Below, piece after piece: positions 15,981-26,256 of a DNA stretch of 64,000 nucleotides. A program made the translations under genes and the position numbers. How positions within the stretch are numbered: the stretch's first letter is position 1; each line of letters opens with the position of its first letter. This DNA comes from an uncultured Eubacteriales bacterium (GTDB lineage Bacteria > Bacillota > Clostridia > Peptostreptococcales > Anaerovoracaceae): assembly GCA_902775345.1 (NCBI GenBank), contig CACYLW010000008.1, positions 1-64,000 on the forward strand, in the 5' to 3' direction. The notes beneath the pieces were generated by a model that searched no databases, was not told the origin of the DNA, and saw only the letters and a list, made by a program, of their open reading frames with translations.

Positions 15981-16022
15981 TTTTATACCTCCGTGAAACT
16001 CAGTTGAGTGATATTTGCTATA

Positions 16023-17540
16023 TTAGCGGCCGCCGCCTGATGTACGGCCGGATACTTCCTTGAGAATTACGTCGTGCGCTCCGCCCTCAACGATGCTGAC
16101 AGCCGATACGAGAGTCAGCTTGGCGTTCTTGTGGAAATCAGGAATGTTGAGCGCTCCGCAGTTGCACATCGTGGACTTTACCTTTCCGAGCGACATCTGT
16201 ACATTGTCGTGGAGTGAACCTGCATAAGGTACGTAGGAATCGACGCCCTCTTCGAACTTGAGCTTGGCATCTCCTCCCAGATCGTATCTCTGCCAGTTGC
16301 GGGCTCTTGCCGAACCTTCGCCCCAGTACTCCTTGACATAGCTTCCGTTGAGCATGAGCTTTGCGGAAGGCGATTCATCGAATCTGGCGAAGTATCTGCC
16401 GAGCATGATGAAGTCCGCTCCCATTGCCAGTGCCAGTGTCATGTGGTAATCATACACGATTCCGCCGTCAGAGCAGATAGGCACATATACACCAGTTTTC
16501 TTGAAATACTCGTCTCTTGCCTGAGCGACCTCAATGACTGCAGAAGCCTGTCCGCGTCCGATGCCCTTCTGCTCACGTGTGATGCAGATGGAACCGCCGC
16601 CTATTCCTACCTTTACGAAGTCCGCGCCGCAGTCTGCGAGGAAATTGAATCCGTCAGCGTCAACGACATTTCCGGCTCCTACCTTTACTGTATCTCCGTA
16701 GTTGTCTCTGATCCACTTAAGGGTCACTGCCTGCCATTCAGAGTAACCCTCGGACGAATCGATCGTGAGAACATCAACGCCTGCCTTAAGAAGCGCCGGT
16801 ACTCTTTCCTTGTAATCTCTTGTATTGATGCCTGCGCCGACGATGTATCTCTTGTCAGCATCAAGGAGTTCCAGCGGATGCTCCTTATGCGAATCGTAAT
16901 CCTTGCGGAATACGAATGAAGTCAGCCTCTGATTATCGTCAATTATTGGCAGCTGGTTGACCTTGTTGTCCCAGATGAGGTCGTTCGCCTCGGAGAGAGT
17001 GATTCCCTCGTGGCCATAGACCATCTTGTCGAACGGCGTCATGAACTCGGATACCTCCGTATCGCGGCTCATGCGTGAGATCCTGTAGTCCTTGCTCGTA
17101 ACGATACCGAGGAGCTTTCCGTCAGCAGTGCCATCTTCAGTGATGGCTATGGTGGAATGTCCCTTTTCAGCCTTGAGGTCGAGTACATCCTGAAGTGTTG
17201 CATCAGGTTTCAGGTTGGAATCGCTCGGAACGAAACCCGCCTTGTAGCTCTTGGCCTTTTTGACCATCGCAGCCTGGCTCTCTATGGACTGTGAGCCGAA
17301 GATGAACGAGATGCCGCCTTCCTTTGCAAGAGCTACGGCCATGTTGTTGTCGGAGACAGCCTGCATGACAGCGGATGTCAGCGGAATGTTCATGGACAGA
17401 GCAGGCTCCTCGCCCTTTCTGAATCTGACTACCGGAGTCTTAAGTGATACGTTCTCCGGTCTTGCCTCCATTCCGGAATATCCCGGAATTAGAAGATATT
17501 CATTAAAAGTTCTTGATGGTTCCCTGAGGACAGTTGCCAT
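16023..17540 (-). CDS. guaB: IMP dehydrogenase
   Basis: The enzyme oxidises IMP to XMP with NAD, the step before GuaA. The 505-aa protein has the TIM barrel split by a CBS pair (about residues 105-230). The catalytic loop is [13 protein letters not shown] with the active-site Cys, and the flap region carries N-W-Q-R-Y-D. The loop and the C-terminal C-N-C-G-A-L-N-I segment differ from the common G-I-G-P-G-S-I-C-T-T-R form, so this is a divergent IMPDH subtype. AGAGGTG lies before the ATG. A TTGACA at 17594-17599 (minus) may be part of the promoter, but I cannot place a convincing -10. Confidence 0.92.
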   Translation of the reverse strand: MATVLREPSRTFNEYLLIPGYSGMEARPENVSLKTPVVRFRKGEEPALSMNIPLTSAVMQAVSDNNMAVALAKEGGISFIFGSQSIESQAAMVKKAKSYKAGFVPSDSNLKPDATLQDVLDLKAEKGHSTIAITEDGTADGKLLGIVTSKDYRISRMSRDTEVSEFMTPFDKMVYGHEGITLSEANDLIWDNKVNQLPIIDDNQRLTSFVFRKDYDSHKEHPLELLDADKRYIVGAGINTRDYKERVPALLKAGVDVLTIDSSEGYSEWQAVTLKWIRDNYGDTVKVGAGNVVDADGFNFLADCGADFVKVGIGGGSICITREQKGIGRGQASAVIEVAQARDEYFKKTGVYVPICSDGGIVYDYHMTLALAMGADFIMLGRYFARFDESPSAKLMLNGSYVKEYWGEGSARARNWQRYDLGGDAKLKFEEGVDSYVPYAGSLHDNVQMSLGKVKSTMCNCGALNIPDFHKNAKLTLVSAVSIVEGGAHDVILKEVSGRTSGGGR

Positions 17541-17722
17541 ATTTCACCTCTTTTTTTATATTTTATGCGCTATTTTTTGTGATAACAGCCGATTGTCAAC
17601 CGTTAGAAGCATTTAACTTTTCGGCATTTTTGTGCTGTTTCACCTAATATAGCACTATAAAATGGCAAAATAAAGCGATTTTCAGATGTTAGAAAGGACT
17701 AATTTACAAAAACCGGCAGTTC

Positions 17723-17751
17723 TTGTTATACAAAGACCGCTGATGTACAAT
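17723..17751 (+). promoter_or_regulatory. Promoter of the MATE gene
   Basis: TTGTTA (17723-17728) and TACAAT (17746-17751) are separated by 17 bp. They lie 26 bp before the start codon. Confidence 0.7.
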
Positions 17752-17777
17752 AGGCGTTGACTGAAAGCGAGGTTTAA

Positions 17778-19130
17778 GTGGAAGAAGAACGTTCTGAAAA
17801 CAGAATAGACCTGTTGAAAGGAAACATTGCCGGCGCACTGTTCTGGCTTTCCCTCCCTATCATGGGGACGCAGTTCATAGAGATGGCATACAATCTTTTT
17901 GACACTATGTGGGTTGGTCAGTTAGGCAATCAGGCCGTGACTGCAGTCGGAGTCGCGGGCTCTTTTATGTGGCTTGGTTCGGGTATCGCCATGATACCTC
18001 AGATCGGCGGTCAGGTGATGACCGGTCAGTCCATCGGAGAAGGCAGCATGATGAAGGCACGGCGCTTTGCCCGGACAGCGATCCAGCTTATGCTGCTTAT
18101 CATGATAGCCTATTCAGCTGTCTGTATCCTTTTCAGGCATCAGCTCATATCTTTTTTCCGTCTGCACGACCCGGATACCGCAGCTTTTGCCGCATCCTAT
18201 CTGTCGATAGTTTCTTTAGGCCACATAGTGATGGGTTTCAACTACGTAATGCAGGGAGTACTCACTGCAGCCGGCGACAGCAAGACTCCTTTTAAATACA
18301 ACGCGTCCGGAGCAATACTGAACATAGTTCTTGACCCCGTCCTGATATTCGGTGTCGGGCCATTCCCAGAGCTTGGTGTAAACGGAGCTGCTATTGCTAC
18401 CGTTTTTTCTGAATTCGTTGTGACGGTACTGTTTGCCCGCTTTATCAGGGCTGATAATTACCTTTTCGAGGACTTCAGTCTGTTCGGCAGATTTGAGCGT
18501 AAGGAAGCAGCGCGCATAGTAAAGTTAGGAGCGCCGCCAGCCATATTCAATATTGGCTATGCGTTCATCTCAATGGTCATCTCAAGGATCATCGTCACCT
18601 TCGGCGATGCCGCAGTCGCGATCCAGAGGATAGGCGGTCAGATAGAATCCGTCACCTGGATGACCTGTGAAGGTTTCTCATATTCAATGAATGCATTCAC
18701 GTCCCAGAATTATGGTGCTGAAAACTATGACAGGGTCAGGAAGGGATTCAGAACAGGGACCGCCATGGTTACCGTATACGGCGTCCTTGCAACAGCCCTG
18801 CTGGTACTCGGCGCCGCCCCTATATTCGGCATATTCATACACGAACCTGATGTCATTGCAGGCGGAGCCGGCTACCTGAGGATCGTAGGTCTTTCGCAGC
18901 TTTTCATGGGTTATGAGCTCGCGACATCCGGCGCGTTCAACGGTCTCGGTCAGACCAGGCTGCCCGCTGCCGTCGGACTCATCCTCACAGTTGCAAGGAT
19001 CCCGATGTGCTACATTCTCATGCCTGTGCTTGGCATAAACGGAGTATGGTGGGCAATATCCCTTTCGAGCATACTCAAAGGCACCCTCCTGAACATCCTG
19101 TTCATCTACAGACTGAAAAAGCTTAAATAG
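17778..19130 (+). CDS. MATE-family multidrug/sodium efflux transporter
   Basis: The protein is 450 aa with 12 predicted membrane helices in two MatE repeats. P-I-M-G-T-Q-F-I-E-M-A-Y-N-L-F-D-T-M-W-V-G opens repeat one, and G-A-P-P-A-I-F-N-I-G-Y-A opens repeat two at about residue 254. MATE proteins export cationic drugs or metabolites with Na+ or H+ entry. A GTG start at 17778 with AGCGAGG upstream is used. The gene is monocistronic, transcribed opposite to guaB and groEL, and ends in a bidirectional terminator. The substrate is unknown. Confidence 0.9.
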   Translation: MEEERSENRIDLLKGNIAGALFWLSLPIMGTQFIEMAYNLFDTMWVGQLGNQAVTAVGVAGSFMWLGSGIAMIPQIGGQVMTGQSIGEGSMMKARRFARTAIQLMLLIMIAYSAVCILFRHQLISFFRLHDPDTAAFAASYLSIVSLGHIVMGFNYVMQGVLTAAGDSKTPFKYNASGAILNIVLDPVLIFGVGPFPELGVNGAAIATVFSEFVVTVLFARFIRADNYLFEDFSLFGRFERKEAARIVKLGAPPAIFNIGYAFISMVISRIIVTFGDAAVAIQRIGGQIESVTWMTCEGFSYSMNAFTSQNYGAENYDRVRKGFRTGTAMVTVYGVLATALLVLGAAPIFGIFIHEPDVIAGGAGYLRIVGLSQLFMGYELATSGAFNGLGQTRLPAAVGLILTVARIPMCYILMPVLGINGVWWAISLSSILKGTLLNILFIYRLKKLK

Positions 19131-19141
19131 AAATAAAAAAG

Positions 19142-19170
19142 GAAGGCTCCCCTTAAAGGGAGCCTTCTTT
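19142..19170. terminator. Bidirectional terminator between the MATE gene and groEL
   Basis: GAAGGCTCCC (19142-19151) and GGGAGCCTTC (19158-19167) form a 10-bp stem with T-rich tails on both sides. It serves the convergent genes. Confidence 0.9.
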
Positions 19171-19182
19171 ATTTTATTTCAA

Positions 19183-20817
<1,635 letters not shown>

Positions 20818-20834
20818 CTATATGTACCTGCTTC

Positions 20835-21116
20835 CTATTTTTCTATGGTAGCAAGGATGTCTTTCTGATTGATGATGGTATATTCAACGCCCTTGTACTT
20901 GAGGTCGTTTCCGCCGTATCTGCTGAAAATGACGATATCGCCAACCTTGAGCAGCATAGGTTCTTCTTCTGTTCCAGGGCCGACAGCCAGGACTTCAGCC
21001 TGCTGAGGCTTTTCCTTTGCGCTTCCGGACAGCAGCAGTCCTGCTTCCGTTCTTTCTTCGGCTTCCATTTTCTTGATAACTACTCTTGCTCCGAGTGGTC
21101 TGATTCCAATGCTCAT
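20835..21116 (-). CDS. groES: Co-chaperonin GroES
   Basis: The 93-aa GroES caps the GroEL ring. It has the start I-R-P-L-G-A-R-V-V, a mobile loop at about residues 16-33 and the G-D-I-V-I-F-S-R-Y-G-G segment. It is first in the groES-groEL operon, with a consensus promoter and CIRCE operator directly upstream. Confidence 0.97.
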   Translation of the reverse strand: MSIGIRPLGARVVIKKMEAEERTEAGLLLSGSAKEKPQQAEVLAVGPGTEEEPMLLKVGDIVIFSRYGGNDLKYKGVEYTIINQKDILATIEK

Positions 21117-21142
21117 TTCATGCCTCCTGATCAGTTATATTG

Positions 21143-21169
21143 TTAGCACTCTGAATGTTTGAGTGCCAA
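21143..21169. promoter_or_regulatory. CIRCE operator (HrcA site)
   Basis: TTAGCACTC-N9-GAGTGCCAA has one change from the consensus TTAGCACTC-N9-GAGTGCTAA. It lies between the promoter and the groES start, where HrcA binding blocks transcription until heat shock. Confidence 0.95.
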
Positions 21170-21181
21170 ATTCCAAAACAT

Positions 21182-21210
21182 ATTGTACTCACCCCGGCCC
21201 TAAGTGTCAA
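21182..21210 (-). promoter_or_regulatory. groESL sigma-A promoter
   Basis: On the minus strand TTGACA (21205-21210) and TACAAT (21182-21187) are spaced by 17 bp. The CIRCE element begins 12 bp downstream of the -10. Confidence 0.9.
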
Positions 21211-21231
21211 CACTTCAGGATGAAGAATTCT

Positions 21232-22038
21232 TCACTTTTGTGCGCGCGATCTGTCTCTGTAGTAATAGAACAGATACTGCTGCGCGTATCCCGCCAGATC
21301 ACCGTACTTTTCTGCGGCAAACTCCTGCATTCCCTTCACGTCCTTAAGGTCGAAACCGTACATGTCGTTCATGATCTGTTTCACCCATGTGTCGACCGGA
21401 AAGGCCGCAGTATCTCTGAGTCCGAACAGCATGATGCAATTTGCGACTTTAGGTCCTATGCCGTGAAATGCCAGCAGCTTCTCGCGTGTTTCCGGGCAGC
21501 CCTCTTTCAGATATCTCTCCGCGCTTGCCTTTATATACTCGCATCTGTAGCCCAGCCTGAGATCCGCCAGGTCGCATACATCAGCGTCAGCCAGGGCTTC
21601 AGGAGACGGGAACGCACAGAGCCCGGACCCTTCTATCGGCTCGCCGTACGCATTGCAGAGCGACTCGATGTTCCTGCGTATGCGCGGGATGTTATTGTTC
21701 TGGGATATGATGAACGAAATGATCGTCTCAAACGGATCCTGATTGAGTATGCGTATGCCATGGCCGTATTCGGTCGCCGGCTTTATCAGCGGTTCGGAAT
21801 CCGTCAGCTGCCTCTTTATGGCGCCGTAGTCCGTATCCAAGTCGAAATAACGCCTCCAGAAGGCCTCATCTCCTCCTGTCGCCTCAATATCCAGGCAGTC
21901 CCCATCCAGCCTTACACGGGCAGCAAAAGAGCCTGCGGCTCCGGTATACGCGTCCGGGCCGTCAGGCACCCATCTGAAGCACTGACCGCACTCAAATATA
22001 TGCGTGAGATCTGTATCTTTTATGTTTTTAAAAATCAT
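21232..22038 (-). CDS. OGG1-type 8-oxoguanine DNA glycosylase/AP lyase
   Basis: The enzyme removes oxidised guanine. The 268-aa protein begins with a TBP-like domain holding G-Q-C-F-R-W, followed by F-I-I-S-Q-N-N-N-I-P-R-I and the helix-hairpin-helix F-H-G-I-G-P-K-V-A-N-C. The Lys in that motif corresponds to the catalytic Lys249 of human OGG1, and the Asp in F-P-V-D-T-W to Asp268. The ATG follows AAGGAAA. It lies 15 bases after the P-loop/Asp23-like gene and is probably cotranscribed with it. AlkA-type specificity is the main alternative. Confidence 0.85.
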   Translation of the reverse strand: MIFKNIKDTDLTHIFECGQCFRWVPDGPDAYTGAAGSFAARVRLDGDCLDIEATGGDEAFWRRYFDLDTDYGAIKRQLTDSEPLIKPATEYGHGIRILNQDPFETIISFIISQNNNIPRIRRNIESLCNAYGEPIEGSGLCAFPSPEALADADVCDLADLRLGYRCEYIKASAERYLKEGCPETREKLLAFHGIGPKVANCIMLFGLRDTAAFPVDTWVKQIMNDMYGFDLKDVKGMQEFAAEKYGDLAGYAQQYLFYYYRDRSRAQK

Positions 22039-22053
22039 TCGCTTTCCTTTTCA

Positions 22054-22932
22054 TCAGTGGAGTTTTCTTGAGAGCATCTCTTCTCTGTCTCTTACGATGT
22101 CCCTGATCCTTACGTTGACGCTGTCTATGGTAAACGCCGTCATGTTCACAAGAGCGCCGTAGACATCCTGCTGCAGGTCCATGCACTTGTCTATCGATTC
22201 GGGGTCTCTGACCGCCATTACGTCTATTGTCACGGACATGTTCGTCTGTTTGCCGTTGTTCATCCTGTCGACCACCACCAGATGCGACTCATACTCTTCT
22301 GCCGCGATCTTGATGATGTCTCTTATGACCTGCTCGCTTATGGTAAAACTGCCGAAGTAACTGAATGTAGGCCTTACCACGGTGCGGTCATTAGGACCGT
22401 CCTCGACCGGCTTCGGATCCTCATCAATGCTCACCGCATTTCCGCGCGCCTTGTGGATGAACTGCTTGATCGGGTCCATGAAGTAGCCCGCGAAGTCACG
22501 TCTCAGCTGACCTACCGGAGCCGGTATGACATGTTCACCCTCCTCGATGCGGTAATGAGCGGCAAGCTTCCGCTGCTCTTCCGTGGTCACGTCCTCGATG
22601 TATATGCGCTCTTCAGGGAGCGGCAGCCCCAGCTGCTCGGCTACTATGTCAGTCATCCTGTCCGAAGTGCCGATTATCATGAGCGCCTGCGGGTCATAAC
22701 TTGCGATAGCTTCCTTCACCTCTTCCCTGTGATCCTCATAGTTGAAGAGAGCGGTCCTCATGGCAGCTGCCTTTGACGCGCATTTCTTTGCCGAGCTGCC
22801 GGCAACTATCTGGCCCTTATAAATGAGCAGGCCATCGTCGATAATGGCATCAAAACCGCGCCGCTGCGCAAGCGCAGTAGCCTGAAAGCTCTTGCCTGTT
22901 CCGCTTTTTCCCGTGAATGAAACTACCTTCAT
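22054..22932 (-). CDS. P-loop NTPase with C-terminal Asp23/Gls24-like domain
   Basis: The start is set at ATG 22932 because a longer frame from TTG 23025 would cover the ferredoxin promoter. The protein is 292 aa. Residues 2-15 (KVVSFTGKSGTGKS) form a Walker A motif, and residues to about 150 look like a small kinase-type P-loop fold with a D-D-G-L-L segment. Residues about 185-290 resemble the alkaline-shock protein Asp23/Gls24 domain. I know of no characterised function for the pairing. It may link nucleotide binding to an envelope-stress scaffold. It diverges from the ferredoxin gene and is followed by the glycosylase. Confidence 0.6.
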   Translation of the reverse strand: MKVVSFTGKSGTGKSFQATALAQRRGFDAIIDDGLLIYKGQIVAGSSAKKCASKAAAMRTALFNYEDHREEVKEAIASYDPQALMIIGTSDRMTDIVAEQLGLPLPEERIYIEDVTTEEQRKLAAHYRIEEGEHVIPAPVGQLRRDFAGYFMDPIKQFIHKARGNAVSIDEDPKPVEDGPNDRTVVRPTFSYFGSFTISEQVIRDIIKIAAEEYESHLVVVDRMNNGKQTNMSVTIDVMAVRDPESIDKCMDLQQDVYGALVNMTAFTIDSVNVRIRDIVRDREEMLSRKLH

Positions 22933-22993
22933 ATCCTTGCAACTACTAATTCCCACCGATTTGGTAGGATTGTATTTATTTGTTTTTTTGATA

Positions 22994-23022
22994 TTTACAT
23001 CCTCAACCTTGGGTGTTATACT
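22994..23022 (+). promoter_or_regulatory. Ferredoxin promoter
   Basis: TTTACA (22994-22999) and TATACT (23017-23022) are spaced by 17 bp, 40 bp before the ferredoxin ATG. Confidence 0.75.
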
Positions 23023-23062
23023 CAAGGCGTAGTAGATATTGACATACTAAGGAGGTAATACT

Positions 23063-23230
23063 ATGGCTTATAAGATTACAGAAGACTGCATCGGTTGCGG
23101 AGTTTGCGCTGGTAACTGCCCTGTTGAGGCTATTACAGAGGGTACACCTTACGTTATCGATGAGAGCGCTTGCATCGACTGCGGAGCTTGCGCTGCTAAC
23201 TGCCCTGTAGGAGCACCTGTAGAGGCATAA
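23063..23230 (+). CDS. Clostridial 2[4Fe-4S] ferredoxin
   Basis: This 55-aa low-potential electron carrier begins MAYKITEDCIGCGVC. The two cluster motifs are C-I-G-C-G-V-C-x3-C-P and C-I-D-C-G-A-C-x3-C-P, giving the pseudo-symmetric classical fold. GGAGG lies 8 bases before the ATG, and a consensus promoter and a strong terminator make it a high-expression single gene. It would serve pyruvate- and 2-oxoacid:ferredoxin oxidoreductases such as the one at 43691-46311. Confidence 0.95.
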   Translation: MAYKITEDCIGCGVCAGNCPVEAITEGTPYVIDESACIDCGACAANCPVGAPVEA

Positions 23231-23249
23231 TCGATCATCAATAATGATC

Positions 23250-23280
23250 AAAATCCCGTAGCGGTGGCTACGGGATTTTT
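23250..23280. terminator. Terminator between ferredoxin and rex
   Basis: AAAATCCCGTAGC and GCTACGGGATTTTT form a 13-bp stem with a GGTG loop and T/A tails. It can serve the convergent rex gene as well. Confidence 0.92.
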
Positions 23281-23302
23281 ATTTGTCCGGATCTGTCAGC
23301 CG

Positions 23303-23944
23303 TCACTCCCTGCCTTCACTCATGCTCTTGATCATGAACGACAGAGCGTGGAGGCTGTCTGAAAGATGCACTGACTCAAGTGCGATACCCTCAGGTATCT
23401 CGAGATCGATCGGCGCGAAGTTCCAAATGCCTTTTACGCCGCCCGAAACCAGTGCATCCGCCACTTTCTGCGCATTCTCTCTGTTGACGCAGATGATGCC
23501 GATGTCGATCTTTTCTCTTTTGCAGTATTCCTCAAGATCGGCGCTGTCCAAAACCTCAACATCGTTGATAACGTTACCGACGATCTTAGGGTTCGCGTCA
23601 AACAGACCGATGATGTTGAATCCGATCTTGTAATAGTAGGTGTAATTGGTAATGGCCTGTCCCAGATTACCTACTCCTACTACTACCGTCTTGTATTCTC
23701 TGTCAAGCCCGAGGATCTTGTTGATCTCTTTGTATAATCTGTCGACCTCGTAGCCATATCCCTGCTGACCGAATTCACCGAAGGTGTTAAGGTCCTGTCT
23801 TATCTGAGACGCAGTGTAGCCTATCATCTCACTGAGTTCATTTGAGGATACCTTTTTGATGCCTTTTGTCTGAAGATATCCAAGATACCTTCTGTAGCGA
23901 GGGAGCCGGCGGATGATCGCGTTTGATACTTTCATCTTGCCCAT
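23303..23944 (-). CDS. rex: Redox-sensing transcriptional repressor Rex
   Basis: Rex represses fermentation and NADH-linked genes until the NADH/NAD ratio rises. The 213-aa protein has an N-terminal winged helix (about residues 1-80; R-L-P-R-Y-R-R-Y-L, then S-S-N-E-L-S-E, Q-I-R-Q-D-L), a Rossmann domain with G-V-G-N-L-G-Q-A and a C-terminal domain-swap helix. GAGGTG precedes the ATG. It lies 15 bases after acpP and is likely cotranscribed with it. Confidence 0.95.
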   Translation of the reverse strand: MGKMKVSNAIIRRLPRYRRYLGYLQTKGIKKVSSNELSEMIGYTASQIRQDLNTFGEFGQQGYGYEVDRLYKEINKILGLDREYKTVVVGVGNLGQAITNYTYYYKIGFNIIGLFDANPKIVGNVINDVEVLDSADLEEYCKREKIDIGIICVNRENAQKVADALVSGGVKGIWNFAPIDLEIPEGIALESVHLSDSLHALSFMIKSMSEGRE

Positions 23945-23959
23945 TGCACACCTCAGTTA

Positions 23960-24187
23960 TTATTTGTTAGCCTCTACGTATTTAACGATATCGCCGACCT
24001 TTGTGAAATTCTCTGCAACATCATCAGGGATCTCGATACCGTATTCTTCCTCTACTCCGAGGATGATCTCAACAGCGTCAAGCGAGTCTGCTTCAAGATC
24101 TTTCATGAAGTCTGTGTCCATTGTGACCATCGAAGGATCAACGTCGAGCTGTTCGCATATAAGAGCCTGGATCTTGTCAAATGTCAT
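23960..24187 (-). CDS. acpP: Acyl carrier protein
   Basis: This 75-aa acidic carrier holds fatty-acid intermediates on a 4'-phosphopantetheine attached to the Ser of E-A-D-S-L-D-A-V-E. A GGAG site and a consensus promoter lie upstream. The usual fab neighbours are not next to it. It is instead followed by rex. Confidence 0.97.
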   Translation of the reverse strand: MTFDKIQALICEQLDVDPSMVTMDTDFMKDLEADSLDAVEIILGVEEEYGIEIPDDVAENFTKVGDIVKYVEANK

Positions 24188-24231
24188 TTCTTTTCTCCTT
24201 TGTATTGATAATTCCTATTTGTGCTAAATTG

Positions 24232-24261
24232 ATTATAGACTACGCCAGTTAACGATTTCAA
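24232..24261 (-). promoter_or_regulatory. acpP-rex promoter
   Basis: On the minus strand TTGAAA (24256-24261) and TATAAT (24232-24237) are spaced by 18 bp, about 45 bp before the acpP start. Confidence 0.8.
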
Positions 24262-24277
24262 TGATTTGCGTAGAATT

Positions 24278-24306
24278 TTTAACAAAATTGTTCAAGTTTT
24301 TCACAA
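24278..24306. promoter_or_regulatory. Overlapping near-palindromes upstream of the acpP promoter
   Basis: TTTAACAAAATTGTTCAA is a near-palindrome. It overlaps TTGTTCAAGTTTTTCACAA, whose outer halves resemble Rex half-sites (TTGTGAA/TTCACAA), but with one spacer base too many. The site may bind Rex or a lipid regulator. Confidence 0.3.
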
Positions 24307-24313
24307 AGATTTG

Positions 24314-26254
24314 CTACTGAAGCTCCATCCACTCATCGTAAAGAGCCGTGACTTCCTCCTCCAGAGCAGCCATTTCCGAGGCCTTCCGGTGCATCCATGC
24401 GGGATCTGCAGAATTCTCCGGAAGAGACATTTCATCCTGGATATCAGCTATTTCTGCCTCTATCTCGTGTATCCTGTTCTCAACGCTTTCCGCCCTTCTC
24501 TGCCTGCGCCGCTCCTCCGCTTCGCTTTGCTTCTTTGCCTTGCGCTCAGCCTCTGAGTCCTTCACGAGTTTTCTCGTGAGCTCGAGTTCATTAATGCCTC
24601 CGGACGCGGAGGTGCCGGCTGCTTCCGGTGCCTGGCGGCCGGCCGATATTCCGGATTTTTCGAGGTAGTAATCAAACTTTCCCTTATATTCCACCAGGCC
24701 GTGCTCTGTGAGCTCTAGTATCCTGTCAGGAATGGTGTTCAGCAGATATCTGTCGTGAGAAACTATGAGGAGCGTGCCCTCGAACTCCATCAGAGCCTCT
24801 TCAACTATCTCCTTGGACTCGATGTCCAGGTGGTTGGTAGGCTCATCAAGTATGAGTGTGTTGGCGCCTGAGAGCATAAGCTTCAGCAGCGACAGCTTGG
24901 CCTTCTCTCCACCTGACAGATCCCTTACCTGTTTGAACACGTCGTCGCCGGTGAAGAGGAACCGTCCGAGCAGGGAGCGCATCTCTGTGTCCGTGTATAG
25001 ATGATAGGCATTCTTCATCTCTCCAAGGACCGTCTCATTCTCATCCAGCAGCAGCTGACCCTGATCATAATATCCGAAGTTTACGTTGTAACCTATCCTG
25101 AGATAGCCGTCATCAGGCTTCTCAAGGCCCATGAGGATCTTCAGCAGGGTCGTCTTTCCGATGCCGTTGTCGCCTATTATGCAGACCCTTTCACCTTTTC
25201 TTATGAGCAGTCCCGCGTGGTCGAACAGTTTCCTTGCGCCGAAGCTCTTTGACAGGTCTTCGGCCTCGATCACCTCTCCGCCGCTTTTGAAATCCGCCTC
25301 AAAGCTGAGTTTCATCCTGTTCTGCTTCAGTTTAGGTTTCTCCCTGATCTCCATCATGGCCAGGCGTTTCTCGCGCGAAGCAGCGCGCTTGGCAAGGTGC
25401 TCGGTGCCGTGCTGTCTGAAGCGGCGGATCATGTCCTCCTGCCTTGCGATCTCGGCCTGCTGCTTTTCATACTCGCGGCGCATTGCCTCGAGGCGCTCCT
25501 CGCGCTTCACAAGGAATGCCGAATAATTGCCCGTATATGCTTCGAGGGTCCCGCCTCCCATGTCGAATATCCTGTTCGTTATGCGGTCGAGGAAGTATCT
25601 GTCGTGGGAGACTACAATGATGGTTCCCCTGTAGTTATCCAGATAAGCCTCGAGCCACTCGAGCATGTGAAGGTCGAGATGGTTGGTAGGCTCGTCGAGC
25701 ATCAGTACATCCGGCTTGCTTAGGAGAAGGCAGCTGAGCGCCAGCCTTGTCCTTTCACCTCCGGACAGCTTGCTTATCTCTTTGTTCTGGGCCTCTTCAT
25801 CGAATCCCATGTGAGTGAGCATGGCCCCGAGTTCGCTTTTATATGTGTATCCGCCCTTCTGTTCATACTCATCCATCAGGCGGGTGTATTCTTCCAGATC
25901 TCTTTCAAAGCTGCCGCTTTCATGGTCTGAGATCGCCAGCTGGAGACTCTCGAGTTTTTTCTCCATGTCAAAGAGATGCGTGAAGCTCTTCTCCGCCTGC
26001 GATCTTACCGTTCCGCTTCCGCCGAACTGGTTCTGCTGACGGAGGTAGCCGATATTGACATCGTTGCGGATATAAAGGCTTCCGGATGTCGCCTCCATGT
26101 CTCCGGCGATTATGCTGAGCAGGGTCGTCTTGCCTGTGCCATTGGCTCCGACTATGCCTATGCGGTCGCCCTTTTCCACGCCAAAACAGACATCTTCAAA
26201 AATGATGTCTGTCCCGTACGCTTTGCTGATGTCCTTACCCGTGATTATCGGCAT
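24314..26254 (-). CDS. ABC-F family ATPase (ribosome-associated)
   Basis: This soluble protein of 646 aa has two ABC domains: Walker A G-A-N-G-T-G-K-T with signature L-S-G-G-E-R-T, and G-D-N-G-I-G-K-T with L-S-G-G-E-K-A. A charged linker and a coiled-coil C-terminal end (about residues 560-646) follow. There is no transmembrane domain, which marks the ABC-F group (Uup/YdiF/EttA type). These act on ribosomes in translation or antibiotic protection. The gene begins 2 bases after the tsaD stop. The subtype is closest to YdiF/Uup by layout. Confidence 0.88.
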   Translation of the reverse strand: MPIITGKDISKAYGTDIIFEDVCFGVEKGDRIGIVGANGTGKTTLLSIIAGDMEATSGSLYIRNDVNIGYLRQQNQFGGSGTVRSQAEKSFTHLFDMEKKLESLQLAISDHESGSFERDLEEYTRLMDEYEQKGGYTYKSELGAMLTHMGFDEEAQNKEISKLSGGERTRLALSCLLLSKPDVLMLDEPTNHLDLHMLEWLEAYLDNYRGTIIVVSHDRYFLDRITNRIFDMGGGTLEAYTGNYSAFLVKREERLEAMRREYEKQQAEIARQEDMIRRFRQHGTEHLAKRAASREKRLAMMEIREKPKLKQNRMKLSFEADFKSGGEVIEAEDLSKSFGARKLFDHAGLLIRKGERVCIIGDNGIGKTTLLKILMGLEKPDDGYLRIGYNVNFGYYDQGQLLLDENETVLGEMKNAYHLYTDTEMRSLLGRFLFTGDDVFKQVRDLSGGEKAKLSLLKLMLSGANTLILDEPTNHLDIESKEIVEEALMEFEGTLLIVSHDRYLLNTIPDRILELTEHGLVEYKGKFDYYLEKSGISAGRQAPEAAGTSASGGINELELTRKLVKDSEAERKAKKQSEAEERRRQRRAESVENRIHEIEAEIADIQDEMSLPENSADPAWMHRKASEMAALEEEVTALYDEWMELQ

Positions 26255-26256
26255 TG

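Noticed and set aside
22930-23025. N-terminal extension of the P-loop/Asp23-like protein
   Set aside because: It would start at a TTG inside the ferredoxin promoter, and the added residues match no domain.
23003-23251. Minus-strand 82-codon frame across the ferredoxin gene
   Set aside because: It is the complement of the cysteine-rich ferredoxin; the plus frame has perfect cluster motifs, promoter and terminator.
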